64,000 bases of DNA from Roseicyclus marinus (GCF_030163795.1 NZ_JASJOF010000004.1:248001-312000), one strand, 5' to 3'; positions 32,074-41,505 are shown, numbered from the stretch's first letter. The notes: generated by a model from the sequence alone, not told the origin. Made by a program: numbers and translations.

Positions 32074-32290
32074 CTAGCTTTTCGGAGAGTCTGCGGGTTG
32101 ATTTCTGGGGCTACCGGCGCGCATTTCCAGCCCCTTCCTTGCCATGAACTCGGCTGGCGGGATGTTCCCGAGGCCGGAGTGTTGCGGTGGTGGTTGTAGT
32201 TGTATTGCCAGGCACGGATCTTCTCCCGGGCCTCGCCGAGCGTCGAGAACAGGGTCTCGCTCAACAGCTCGTCACGGAGCCGGCCGTTGA
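32074..32290 (-). pseudogene. 3' half of a degenerate IS3-type OrfB transposase
   Basis: The frame reads NGRLRDELLSETLFSTLGEA then YNYNHHR, the part of IS3 OrfB that follows the catalytic Glu. A one-base loss after HHR shifts the frame; the expected QHSGLGNIPPAEFMARKGLE continues in the neighbouring frame to a stop at 32074. The upstream half of the same gene lies beyond the IS110 insertion, at 33637-34299. So this is a dead fragment. Confidence 0.75.
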
Positions 32291-33636
32291 TGGGGAAGAC
32301 GGCCCCGCTCCTGAGAAGGGACCGTATACTGGTCCTGGTTTGCAGAAGGAGCATTCCCATGAACCCAGCCAGCGTGGGCCTTGATCTGGCCAAGAACGTG
32401 TTTCACGTCCATGTCGCCGACGCGGCCGGCAGAACGCTCGGCAGCAAGCGGCTTACGCGTCGTGAGCTTCTACCTTTCTTCGAGTCGTTGCCCTCTTGTC
32501 TGATAGGCATCGAGGCGTGTGCGACTGCCCACAACTGGGCCCGTCAGTTGCAGAGGCTCGGCCATGACGTGCGCCTCATTCCTCCAGGTTACGTAAAACC
32601 CTTCGTGCGGCGGGGGGCGAAGAACGATGCCACTGATGCGGCCGCCATTTGTGAAGCGGTGACCCGCCCCAACATGCGCTTTGTCCCGATCAAATCGCGC
32701 GAAGATCAGGCATTCCTGATGCTGCACAGAGCCCGAGGGCTTCTGGTCCGACAGAGAACGATGGCAGCTTGTGCATTCCGAGCGCATTTGGCCGAATATG
32801 GAGTTATCGTCTCACAGGGTAGGCACCGGGTCGATGCCCTCGTCGCAAAGCTGGACGAGATACGAGAGGACCTACCGGACGATGCCTGCTTCGCTTTGGA
32901 TGCTCTCGTAGGGCAACTGGATGCGCTGAATCAGCAGATCGATGCGATCGACATCCGGTTAGCGGAGATCCACAAAACCAATTCGATCTGTCGCTTGCTT
33001 GCGACCATACCGGGGATCGGGCCGATTACCGCAACGGCCTTTGCCGCGACTATCCCGGACCCGTCGGCGTTTCGATCAGGGCGGGAGTTTGCTGCCTGGC
33101 TTGGACTGACGCCGCGACAAAACTCATCGGGGGGTAAACACAGGCTTGGTGGCATCACCAAACAAGGTGACAGGTACCTTCGCCATCTGCTGGTCCTTGG
33201 AGCGCGCACTGTGGTCCGGTATCCAAAGGCCCGCTCCCGCGTAGATGGTCCGTGGATAGAGGCTTTGCTCGAACGGCGCCGCCCCATGGTCGTTGCTGTC
33301 GCTGTCGCAAACAAGCTGGCGCGGACGATATGGGCGATGCTCTCCAGCGGAGAAGTGTTCCGGAACGCACAGTAGTGATGGAACGATAAACTAAGGAACA
33401 ATGAGATGGCACAAGTGCAATAACAGCGTGATGGCAAATCGGCAAAGCTGAGGATCGAGAAAGCCCGAAGAGCTTTAAGCGCGCCCAAGCGCGTCCCGTT
33501 GATGAGGCCTCGATCCGCGGACACCATCAGGGCCAGCAGTCATGTATAAGGCTGCGCAAACAGGCCGAATACATGAACGCACCTGCCTACGAAGAGCACG
33601 TTCAAAGCACTTGCGCCTGCGGGGCCGTCTATACAT
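32291..33636 (+). mobile_element. IS110/IS1111-type insertion sequence, 1.35 kb
   Basis: Bounded by reconstruction of the interrupted IS3 gene: the host sequence resumes at GAAGCTCTC on the right and stops at CGGCCGTTGA on the left. Subterminal inverted repeats AGACGGCCCCGC (32297-32308) and GCGGGGCCGTCT (33619-33630) are a perfect 12-bp match, as expected for the IS1111 group. It carries a single intact transposase. Only a GA dinucleotide may be repeated, in keeping with the absence of long target duplications in IS110 elements. Confidence 0.8.
32359..33375 (+). CDS. IS110-family transposase (DEDD recombinase)
   Basis: 338 residues from ATG 32359 with AAGGAG upstream. The N-terminal RuvC-like DEDD domain shows VGLDLAKNVFHVH (first Asp), IGIEACATAHNWARQL (Glu) and RRGAKNDATDAAAICEA (the Asp pair). 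The C-terminal Transposase_20 domain has LLATIPGIGPITATA, FAAWLGLTPRQNSSGGK and GDRYLRHLLVLGARTVV with its serine-containing motif. Full length for the family, so the element may be active. Confidence 0.93.
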   Translation: MNPASVGLDLAKNVFHVHVADAAGRTLGSKRLTRRELLPFFESLPSCLIGIEACATAHNWARQLQRLGHDVRLIPPGYVKPFVRRGAKNDATDAAAICEAVTRPNMRFVPIKSREDQAFLMLHRARGLLVRQRTMAACAFRAHLAEYGVIVSQGRHRVDALVAKLDEIREDLPDDACFALDALVGQLDALNQQIDAIDIRLAEIHKTNSICRLLATIPGIGPITATAFAATIPDPSAFRSGREFAAWLGLTPRQNSSGGKHRLGGITKQGDRYLRHLLVLGARTVVRYPKARSRVDGPWIEALLERRRPMVVAVAVANKLARTIWAMLSSGEVFRNAQ

Positions 33637-34299
33637 GAAGCTCTCGACGAAGCCGTTCTACATGGGTTTGCCCGGGGCGATGTAATGCCATGCAACACCG
33701 ATCCGTTGACACCATGACAGGACCGCCATGGAGGTCAATTCCGTGCCGTTGTCGCTGACCACCATGACCGGGCGCCCTCGCCGGACGATCACGGCATCAA
33801 GTTCACGGACAACGCGGTGCCCCGACAGCGACATGTCCGCCACCAGTGCCAAGCATTCGCGGCTGTAGTCGTCGACCACGGCCAGCACACGGAACCGGCG
33901 CCCATCCGTCAGCGCGACGCTCACGAAGTCTAGGCTCCAACGGATGTTGGGCGCGTCCGGCAGCAGGATCGGCCGACGCGTGCCGAGCGCTCGCTGCTGC
34001 CCGCCCCTGCGGCGCACCTAGAGCTCCTCTTTTCAGTAGAGCCGTCTGAGCTTCTTGAGGTTCATCACGATCCCCTGCCGCTCGACCATGACATGGAAGG
34101 CCTGGTACCCAAAGCGCCGGCGCTCGGCGGCCACATGATTCAAGATCGCATTGTCGAGCATCGTCTCGGCTAGCAGCATCTTCAGCTTAGCATTCTCGTC
34201 CTCGTGCGTCTTCCTGGTCGCCACAGCATACCGTGCAGATAGCGGCTCAGTCTTGGCTGCAGAGGCCGCACCCGCGCTTCTTTCCGGGATCACGTCCAA
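33637..34299 (-). pseudogene. 5' part of a degenerate IS3-type transposase, interrupted by IS110
   Basis: Pieces of OrfA (ENAKLKMLLAETMLDNAIL) and OrfB (RRFGYQAFHVMVERQGIVMN, then RWSLDFVSVALTDGRRFRVL and VVSDNGTELTSMAVLSW with two catalytic Asp) are recognisable. The link between OrfA and OrfB is deleted. Stops occur after KKLRRLY and again at 33660-33658, where the Gln codon of GKPMQN has become TAG. The frame then reads NGFVESF, including the catalytic Glu, and is cut by the IS110. The gene is inactive. Confidence 0.8.
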
Positions 34300-34526
34300 T
34301 CCGACGCGTCCTGCGCGGTCCGAAGGCTACCTCGACGAACTGATGGGATTGCTGAAGGGTGCAATCTTGGCGTTGGCCTAAGGTTTGGTGACGAAAGATC
34401 ATCTGTAGTGTGGGCTGCTGGAATAGCTTAGCATTTCTACGACATTGCAACGGTTACGCTTGCACCAAGCAAATTGTGTGACAAAGCAATCAATATCTGT
34501 CGTTGTTGCGTCGCCGGATCCGCATC

Positions 34527-35672
34527 TCATGTCGACGCGTCAACTTTAGGTGCCGCAAAATTGATATCCTCAGTCACGTTGAGGCGCGCATCTTGTGAGT
34601 GGATAATTACTTGGTTTTTGCCAGATTTCTTTGCGCTGTGCAGGGCAGTGTCTGCCTGGTGGAATGCAGTTGAGAAGGGCAGAGGTTTTTCTGCCCAAAC
34701 TGCACCGATGCTTACCGTTAATGAGTTGGAAATACTTGGATGCCTAAACTCTAAAATTTGCTTCTGGATTGCACGCAGCTTCAGCGAGGTTTCATTAAAA
34801 CTCATGCCTGCTGAGCAGAACATGAACTCATCTCCACCAAAACGACCCGCGAGGCAGTTTTTGGATATGTTCTTCTTAACTATTCTGGACAAAGCGACAA
34901 GAATTTGATCGCCAACCACGTGGCCGTAGGTGTCGTTGATGTTCTTGAAGTTATCTATATCCAAGACGACAAAAGAGACCTTTGAATTATGGGATGAGCC
35001 CAAAAGAAGGCTGTAAGCTTGGTCAAAAGCCCTGCGATTTAAAAGGCCAGTTAGCGGATCAAAAGAAGCTTGCCGCACCAAGTGATTTTCGCGATCCTGC
35101 TGATCTTGAAAATACTTGAGAAAGTTTCCTAAAACGAGACTTCCGATGATGTTGATAAAGACCAACACGGGGATCGCGTTCAGGAAGACACCAGTCCAAT
35201 ATTCCCTCGGGAGAAGGAAGGTGGAAATGTATGAAACGCTTATTGCGAGGCCAAGGAGGGCAAACTGTGTATGTCTGTTCCATTTACCTTCCACATAATG
35301 CCGCCAAGCCAGGCCGCAGCAGCCAGCAACAAACAATGAGAAAATGCAAACATAGGCCGTCGGCGCTGCCTCAAGATATCTCGTAAGGGCTGCAATTGTG
35401 AATGTGATAAGGCCCGCGACAGGCCCAAACACAGCAGCGGCGCACCCAACAAAAAGATTACGAGGATCAATCTGCAGGCTATTTACATGCATGATCGGCT
35501 GCGCGGACATGAGAGCAGCGCCGACCCCTAGAATACAACCGAACGCAACATTCTGGATCAAGCCACGACTCATTGATTTATAAGCAAAAATACTTGCAAC
35601 CGCAATCAATGACATCAGGCCAGCGAGGTTGAGTGCCGATAAAAAGTATTGGATATAATTCTGATCGGCCAT
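34527..35672 (-). CDS. Membrane diguanylate cyclase (5TM LytS-type sensor + GGDEF)
   Basis: 381 residues. The N-terminal 195 residues hold about six hydrophobic helices; DPRNLFVGCAAAVFGPVAGLI matches the 5TMR-LYT membrane sensor family. A GGDEF domain follows (FDPLTGLLNRRAF, LDIDNFKNINDTYGHVVGD, GRFGGDEF intact) so it should make cyclic di-GMP. The RxxD inhibitory site is absent (SKNC at that position). It is AT-richer than the flanking chromosome. The C-terminal tail is Asp/Asn-rich. Confidence 0.85.
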   Translation of the reverse strand: MADQNYIQYFLSALNLAGLMSLIAVASIFAYKSMSRGLIQNVAFGCILGVGAALMSAQPIMHVNSLQIDPRNLFVGCAAAVFGPVAGLITFTIAALTRYLEAAPTAYVCIFSLFVAGCCGLAWRHYVEGKWNRHTQFALLGLAISVSYISTFLLPREYWTGVFLNAIPVLVFINIIGSLVLGNFLKYFQDQQDRENHLVRQASFDPLTGLLNRRAFDQAYSLLLGSSHNSKVSFVVLDIDNFKNINDTYGHVVGDQILVALSRIVKKNISKNCLAGRFGGDEFMFCSAGMSFNETSLKLRAIQKQILEFRHPSISNSLTVSIGAVWAEKPLPFSTAFHQADTALHSAKKSGKNQVIIHSQDARLNVTEDINFAAPKVDAST

Positions 35673-36148
35673 CTCTTCTTTCTTGCATTCTGCGCGGGTG
35701 TCCCTCCACCAACTGTAACGTCGCTCCAGTTTCTCCTTCTGTCAACAAATACAGTGCGCAACCGGCTCTATTTCACCAATCGGGTGAGGGATTCGCCGGC
35801 GAACCCAGAGTGTTAGTTGGGATGCGTGAACAGACGCGCGTCCACAATTTACAAAGCCGGGATCAAGCCGGCCTATAACGGATCGGACCCGGAAATCACG
35901 CCGCGAATGCTCTGGCGATAAATCCTTTGGGCTTACGTGCGCTGGTATTATCGAAAGTCGCCCTTAGCACCGCCACAATGTCCGCTCAAAGCGTCCGGAG
36001 GTAGGCAAGGCTCATCGGGCGGTCGTGGCCGCATCCGCACAGGACGGCATGGAGCGCATCACCGAGCGCGCCTTTCAGGGGCAAAGGGACGGCGACGCAG
36101 TTCAGTTTATGCGAACTGTACCTTGTTGCCTTCGCACTGGGCTATCTC
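35673..36148. other. Gene-free interval between two GGDEF genes
   Basis: 476 bases with no supported gene. It must hold the promoter of the gene at 35672 going left. Short open frames here have no ribosome site. I see no repeat, terminator hairpin or transposase fragment that I can support. Confidence 0.4.
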
Positions 36149-37435
36149 TCAAGGCCCTTCGGCGGCCTGGCAAGTATTGTTTCGCCCACGCGCCTTAGCC
36201 TCGTACAGCGCAGCATCTACACGCTTGAGCAACTCGTCATGCTTTTCGCCAATGTGAGGTGTGCCGACCCCAACTGATACCGTGACCCCTCCAACAGCCG
36301 GAAGCTCAGTGGTCGCTACAGCGACACGGATTCTGTCAGCGAGCAGCGGCGGCCGGATGGAAGAAACATCGGTGAATATGACGAGAAACTCCTCGCCACC
36401 CCACCGAATTACATGGTCGTTCAAGCGAACCGTCTTCAGGATGGTATTGGCAACTGATCTGATCACGTCATCGCCAACGCTGTGACCGTAGGTGTCGTTG
36501 ATCGACTTGAAATGATCGATGTCTATCGAGGCAACGGCTATGGGGGATGTTTTGAGGACCTTGCCTTGGATCAAAGATTTAAGCAGCTCTTCTCCATGAC
36601 CCCGGTTAAAGAGCCCGGTCAGAGCATCTGTCTTGGCTTCTTTCGACAGATTCTCTTCTCGCTCAATGTGATTGGAAATATCTTTGCCCACGAGAATGAG
36701 GTCTTGGGCACCGGTCGCCTCGTTGCTGACCGGACGCACACTGTGATCGATAAAAATGCTGGAACCTGACGACCCTCGATGTTCCAAGACGACGCGCCAG
36801 CCGACGCCGTTATTACCTTCTTTGCCGTTCTCATGTAGTGCTACGCGCAACTGCGCAACCGACATGGTCTGTACAAGGATTGAGGTGAGGTTCTGCCCTA
36901 CGTGACAGTCGAATAGGTTACGCGCCGCTAAGTTGCAAAAGCCAATTTCGAGGCCTTCATTGGTCATCAGGATCGGATCAGGAATGACCTGCAGCACCTC
37001 TTCCAAGAGAAGGTTTCTGCCTTGTGAGGCGCGAAGCTCCGACAAATCGGTTTGAACAGAAACATAGTTTACAATCTCACCGATGTCATTTCGAATGGCG
37101 CTGATGTTCCAACGCACAAAATATCGTTCGCCACCCTTTTTGTAATTGAACGTTTGGCCTTCGAAAAAGCTACCACGTTCCAGGCACAACTTTAGCTCGT
37201 CGATAACCGCTTGGTCAGTGTCCGGCCCCTGCAGATGCGTCAACGGACGCCCTAAGAGCTCGTCGAGAGTGTAGCCTGTCATGCCAAGAAAGGCAGGGTT
37301 GGCATATTGAACCGCATAATGATCCGCCTTCGAACCGGACGTGATCACCACAGCGTTCCACATCTGGTCGACGACGGCATACAATACCTCTGGTCGCAAA
37401 TGCACCTTGGTCATGTGCCTCTCCAGATTTGCCAT
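36149..37435 (-). CDS. Soluble diguanylate cyclase, PAS-PAS-GGDEF
   Basis: 428 residues; an ATG eight codons in (MTKVHLRPE) is another possible start. The first PAS (residues 15-135) is LOV-like (YANPAFLGMTGYTLDELLGR, LTHLQGPDTDQ) but lacks the photoactive Cys. A second PAS spans about 140-260 (VIPDPILMTNEGLEIGFCN). The GGDEF domain (265-420) has DIDHFKSINDTYGHSVGDD and intact RWGGEEF with an RLND inhibitory site five residues before it. No membrane segments. Divergent from the large GGDEF-EAL gene. Confidence 0.88.
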   Translation of the reverse strand: MANLERHMTKVHLRPEVLYAVVDQMWNAVVITSGSKADHYAVQYANPAFLGMTGYTLDELLGRPLTHLQGPDTDQAVIDELKLCLERGSFFEGQTFNYKKGGERYFVRWNISAIRNDIGEIVNYVSVQTDLSELRASQGRNLLLEEVLQVIPDPILMTNEGLEIGFCNLAARNLFDCHVGQNLTSILVQTMSVAQLRVALHENGKEGNNGVGWRVVLEHRGSSGSSIFIDHSVRPVSNEATGAQDLILVGKDISNHIEREENLSKEAKTDALTGLFNRGHGEELLKSLIQGKVLKTSPIAVASIDIDHFKSINDTYGHSVGDDVIRSVANTILKTVRLNDHVIRWGGEEFLVIFTDVSSIRPPLLADRIRVAVATTELPAVGGVTVSVGVGTPHIGEKHDELLKRVDAALYEAKARGRNNTCQAAEGP

Positions 37436-37737
37436 GGTGAGATCTTCAGCTAAGACGCTTAAAGCCGCAGATGTTGCGCGAAGGAGTCAAATATTTGGAA
37501 GTGAACATCACTATGGCTAACGGGATTTTTCGCATCGGCGTATAGCCGGCCGCGACGAATTTAAGGGCCGTAGCTCAGCACTGCTTATGACACTTTTTCG
37601 TTTTTTGATACAGCTAATGTTCAGAATTTTCGGGCGAAGCATTTGGCCATGATCAAAAGTTGTCGGAACCAGCAACGCCCGCTTTACTTGCCGCAGGTTC
37701 ATATTGCAGATAGCCTCTCGCTAACGAGGGTCAGACC
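37436..37737. other. Divergent promoter region between two cyclic-di-GMP genes
   Basis: 302 bases without a gene between the start of the PAS-PAS-GGDEF gene (leftward) and the Cache-PAS-GGDEF-EAL gene (rightward). It must contain both promoters. The sequence is AT-rich, with A/T tracts around 37485-37530 and 37590-37630. No clear operator repeat found. Confidence 0.45.
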
Positions 37738-40335
37738 ATGATGAATAGCTTAAGAGCTGCCGCTTTTCTCAGCTTGGTGGTGGGCAGCATTTCGGGCCTC
37801 GCCGTCGGGATTTACCAATTCCAGCGGGTATTCGCAGCTAACGTCGCGGAAGTGCGGCGCGACGCCCTGCTTGCTGTCGATACCGTCGAACTGTTGGTCC
37901 AGAATATACGCTTGGCGGTTACGACCGTCGCAGCAAATATTGATCCTGATGATCTCGCCGGCAGTGCAGAAGTGTTCTGGCAGTCCGTGAAGCAGGAATG
38001 GCCTAGGCTTAGGACGATGCTCGTAATCGACCCATCCGGTTCCATCGTTGCAGATCTTGGCCGGGACGGCGCGGCGGTAGGAACGGATGTTTCGTTCCGG
38101 GACTATTTCTTGGAAGTGATCTCGGGGCGCGAAACCGTTTATTACGTGGATGCGCCGATCATCTCGACTTTTGACGACCGATGGATTCTGCCCGTCAGCG
38201 CCCCCGTATTGGATGAAAACCTCGGTGGACAAGGCGTCGTAACGGCAAGCGTTGAGGAAAGTTATTTCGATCCTACCGGGTGGCAAAGCCTCGGACAGGG
38301 TAGCCAAGTTTATCTGGTGTCGATGGAGACGGGTGGTGTAGCCGCTCTCCAGCCTGATATGCCCTTGCTTGGATCTGGCGAGAGCGCTGACGCTGCAGTT
38401 TTGGAGGCAATGAGGGGACCGGAGGGCCGATTGGCTATCCCGGGTCAGACAGCCTTCGGAAGCGTCGCTAGCTTCGGCAGTCTTGGCGTCATCGTTTCGC
38501 GGCCATCCATGGCCATTAGGGACTTAGCGATCAGATCCGGAGCGATCAGGGGACTTCTTGTTGCAGCCGCCGCCGCCTTTTTCGCGATGGCTATTTTCCG
38601 GGGAAAGGTGGTTCTGGATCGATTGCGGCGCGATGAAGAACGATTTCGTAATTTGGAAGCACAACAACGACTTGCCACGAGTGCGGCTCAAATTGGAATG
38701 TGGCGCCTAGACCTTGGAGATCAGTCTCTTGTCTGGGATGCAACGATGTACCAGCAATATCAGATCGCACCTGAGGATTTTGGCGGAAATTTTGAAGCTT
38801 GGCGTAGTAAAATTCACCCAGAGGATGCGACTAGGTTCTCGTCTAAACTTGAGGCCGCAATAAAATCCGAGCAAGACTTCAGCGACCAGTTCCGTATTTT
38901 GACGCCAACGGGAGATGAGCGCACGATTCTAGCAATGGCCACTATAACTCCAAGCTCGGACGCACAGGCGAAATCACTCACGGGCGTCAGTCTCAACGTG
39001 ACAAGAACTGTAGCCAACGAGAAGGCTCTCAGGACTGCGTTGAAGCGCATCGAGAAGGATGCATCGATTGACCAGCTAACAGGTATTGGGAACCGGCGTG
39101 GATTTTTGCAACATACTCGGCGCTTGCAGAATAAAATACCAATCGAAGAAACGATTGCAGTCATATTGCTAGATATCGACGAGTTCAAATCAATTAACGA
39201 TGTTTTTGGTCATGTCGGTGGGGATTATCTGCTTACTGTATTGGCCAAGCGCGTGGAATCGTTTCTTGGCGCAGACGATTATATTGGGCGACTTGGTGGC
39301 GACGAGTTTTCAGTCATTCTAAGCGGATCAAGAGTGGCGGAAAGGGCGGTGAATATAAGCAATCTTATTCTGGAGTCGTGCCGGAACCCGCTCTCATTTG
39401 ACGAAAGGACAATACGGTACACTGCGAGTATCGGGGTGGCTTTGGGCCCTCTATCTTCCGCCGTTCGGCTTTTGGAGGATGCAGATATCGCACTTTACGA
39501 AGCAAAAAGAGCGGGTCGCAACAGACTGCAATTGTTCAATCCTAAATTGCGGGCTCGTTCTGAAGACAGAAAGCATCTTTCTGATGACCTGAGGGTGGCT
39601 ATCAGCAGGTCTCAGATAGGTATACGCCTACAGCCGCAAGTTTGTACACGAACCGGTTCGTTAGGTGGCGCAGAGGTTTTGGTGCGGTGGTGGCATCCGT
39701 TAAAGGGCGAGCTTTCTCCAGACCAATTTCTACCTCTCGCTGCTGATATGGGTCTTCTATCAGAAATAGATGCTATTGTGATGGCAAAAGCCTTTGAGGC
39801 TGTGAAAATCCTTGAGGAACACGGTATCTACTTGCCAAGCATTTCGCTAAACACAAGTTTAGAACGCCTAATTTCTCCTAAATTGATTACGGATGTTAGA
39901 TCTTACTCAAGCTACTCTGGAACAGTAATATTTGAGTTGTTGGAAATCACAGACTTTAGTCTGGTGGAGCAACAGGTTTTGGGTCATATTTCCAAGCTGA
40001 GAAATATGGGTATATGTTTTGCAGTCGATGACTTTGGATCAGGCCATGCGTCACTAACAGCGCTTATAGCGCTCAAGCCAGATTTTGTTAAAATTGACAA
40101 GCGCATCGTTATTGAAGAAACTTCAGATGGAAATAGCCAATCTCCATTCTTGTTGGCCATTGTGGATTTGTGTGAGCGTTTAAATATTAAAGTAATCGCG
40201 GAGGGTGTTGAGACAGCTCAAAGCGCCGAAATATTATCTAATTTAGAAATTGAATTTCTTCAGGGCTACTACCACGGTCGTCCAGCTACAGTAGAAGAAT
40301 TTATTGACTGGGTTCTATCATGCAGGCCTCAGTGA
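37738..40335 (+). CDS. Membrane sensor with Cache-PAS-GGDEF-EAL domains
   Basis: 865 residues. Transmembrane helices at about 8-28 and 268-288 enclose a periplasmic double-Cache sensor (SFRDYFLEVISGRETVYYVD, DDRWILPVSAPVLDE). A PAS domain (about 305-420) has the PAS_3 IHPEDATRF motif. GGDEF (430-600) is intact (GRLGGDEF) but has no RxxD site. The EAL domain (610-860) has EVL instead of EAL in GAEVLVRWWHP, with DDFGSGHASL, KIDKRIV, AEGVE and QGYYHGRP preserved. It may be bifunctional. The 3' part is clearly AT-richer than the surrounding genome, suggesting transfer. Confidence 0.88.
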   Translation: MMNSLRAAAFLSLVVGSISGLAVGIYQFQRVFAANVAEVRRDALLAVDTVELLVQNIRLAVTTVAANIDPDDLAGSAEVFWQSVKQEWPRLRTMLVIDPSGSIVADLGRDGAAVGTDVSFRDYFLEVISGRETVYYVDAPIISTFDDRWILPVSAPVLDENLGGQGVVTASVEESYFDPTGWQSLGQGSQVYLVSMETGGVAALQPDMPLLGSGESADAAVLEAMRGPEGRLAIPGQTAFGSVASFGSLGVIVSRPSMAIRDLAIRSGAIRGLLVAAAAAFFAMAIFRGKVVLDRLRRDEERFRNLEAQQRLATSAAQIGMWRLDLGDQSLVWDATMYQQYQIAPEDFGGNFEAWRSKIHPEDATRFSSKLEAAIKSEQDFSDQFRILTPTGDERTILAMATITPSSDAQAKSLTGVSLNVTRTVANEKALRTALKRIEKDASIDQLTGIGNRRGFLQHTRRLQNKIPIEETIAVILLDIDEFKSINDVFGHVGGDYLLTVLAKRVESFLGADDYIGRLGGDEFSVILSGSRVAERAVNISNLILESCRNPLSFDERTIRYTASIGVALGPLSSAVRLLEDADIALYEAKRAGRNRLQLFNPKLRARSEDRKHLSDDLRVAISRSQIGIRLQPQVCTRTGSLGGAEVLVRWWHPLKGELSPDQFLPLAADMGLLSEIDAIVMAKAFEAVKILEEHGIYLPSISLNTSLERLISPKLITDVRSYSSYSGTVIFELLEITDFSLVEQQVLGHISKLRNMGICFAVDDFGSGHASLTALIALKPDFVKIDKRIVIEETSDGNSQSPFLLAIVDLCERLNIKVIAEGVETAQSAEILSNLEIEFLQGYYHGRPATVEEFIDWVLSCRPQ

Positions 40336-40812
40336 CGGTAGGGAAGTGTTTGTAAACCCGTGCATGATTTGATTTTTAGAGAATAAGAGAGCAAGTATAC
40401 GTACGGTCAGTCTTTCTTGGATTTTCTTCTTGCTCCAGCATATGTCAAGCCGGCTTCAGAGTTTTGCTATTGCACTTCATTCTTTGCGTTAGTCTTGTGA
40501 CGCTTAGGCCAGTGTTTTTTGATCGTTCACGACAATGAGTTTTGAAGTAAAGCTAGTCGCTGGGGTCAGGACCCATGAATCCGCTTGAAGCCGCCCCGGC
40601 TCAGTGGTTCAGGCTTCCAAGCACAGGGGGTATAATGAGCGGGCATTTTTGGCTGACAGATGAACGGATTCCTCGCAAAACTGACATTGGCCTAAACTGC
40701 AACGACCGTCAGCTTTTCGTCCGACGCGAGGACAACGCCCCCGGGGTCGTGATAACCTGCCTCCATCGGCAAGACCGAAGAAGGGTGGGCACGGTGGACA
40801 GGAGGTAGTCCC
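40336..40812. other. Gene-poor interval with IS5-like transposase remnant
   Basis: The first 220 bases are AT-rich and hold nothing recognisable. TGGGGTCAGGACCC at 40561-40574 looks like an IS5-type terminus. From 40635 the frame reads MSGHFWLTDERIPRK, the standard opening of IS5-family transposases (xGxFWLTDEQ), and is then lost. So a short remnant of an IS left end is present. The last 130 bases lead into the recombinase pseudogene, including its AGGAGGT ribosome site. Confidence 0.5.
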
Positions 40813-41505
40813 ATGTCCGTCGAACTTCTTCCCATCCTTCGTCCGACCCGAGTTCCCTGGAACAAGGGCCGCATCATTGGCCAGAAACGCCCGCTTATGC
40901 CGAAGCATGTTTGGTCCATCCGCGTCCGTCTCGAGATGGCAGGCAACGCGCGCGACCTCGCGCTGTTCAACTTGGCAGTGGATAGCAAACTGCGCGGTTG
41001 CGACCTCGTCGGCCTCAAGGTGCGGGATGTCTTCGCCGCCGGGCGTGTCAAGGAGCTGACCTCGATGATCCAGAGCAAGACCGGCAAGCCGGTCCGGTTC
41101 GAGATCACCGAGACGACGAGGGTTTCCCTCGAGCGCTGGATCGGTGACCCGGAGATGATCGGTCGCGAGTTGCTGTGGCCCAGCCGGATCCACGGCAGCC
41201 CGCATCTGTCCACGCGATAGTATGCCCGGATAGTACGCGGCTGGGTTACGTCTCTGGGCCTGGAACCGAGCGCCTACGGCACGCATTCCATGCGGCGCAC
41301 CAAGGTCGCGCAAATCTACAAGAAGACCGGCAACCTGCGCGCGGTCCAGCTGCTGCTGGGACATACGAAGTTGGACAGCACGGTGCGCTACCTCGGTGTC
41401 GACATCGAGGATGCCTTGGCGCTCTCGGGGGGGGATCGACCTCTGAGGCAAACGCGGCCGGTGCGAGCTGGCCGCGCTCGTCGCCCAAGGTGGCATTGGC
41501 CTTGA
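40813..41505 (+). pseudogene. Tyrosine recombinase broken by a nonsense codon
   Basis: The frame runs MSVELLPILRPTRVPWNKGR to a TAG at 41218-41220 after SPHLSTR. The same frame then continues YARIVRGWVTSLGLEPSAYG, THSMRRTKVAQIYKKTGNLR, LLLGHTKLDSTVRYLGVDIE. The HxxR, LLGH and Tyr nucleophile of a tyrosine recombinase lie after the stop. A Gln codon at the TAG would restore a small (~210-residue) recombinase of the type common in Rhodobacteraceae mobile elements. A run of eight G at 41427-41434 near the end also shifts the native C-terminus. Likely inactive. Confidence 0.8.

Noticed and set aside
33658-34017. Intact IS3 transposase
   Set aside because: Stops at both ends where conserved residues should continue, and the rest of the gene lies beyond the IS110 insertion.
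37560-37600. tRNA-like stretch GGGCCGTAGCTCAGCAC
   Set aside because: Only a D-arm-like piece is present; no acceptor, anticodon or T-arm pairing follows.
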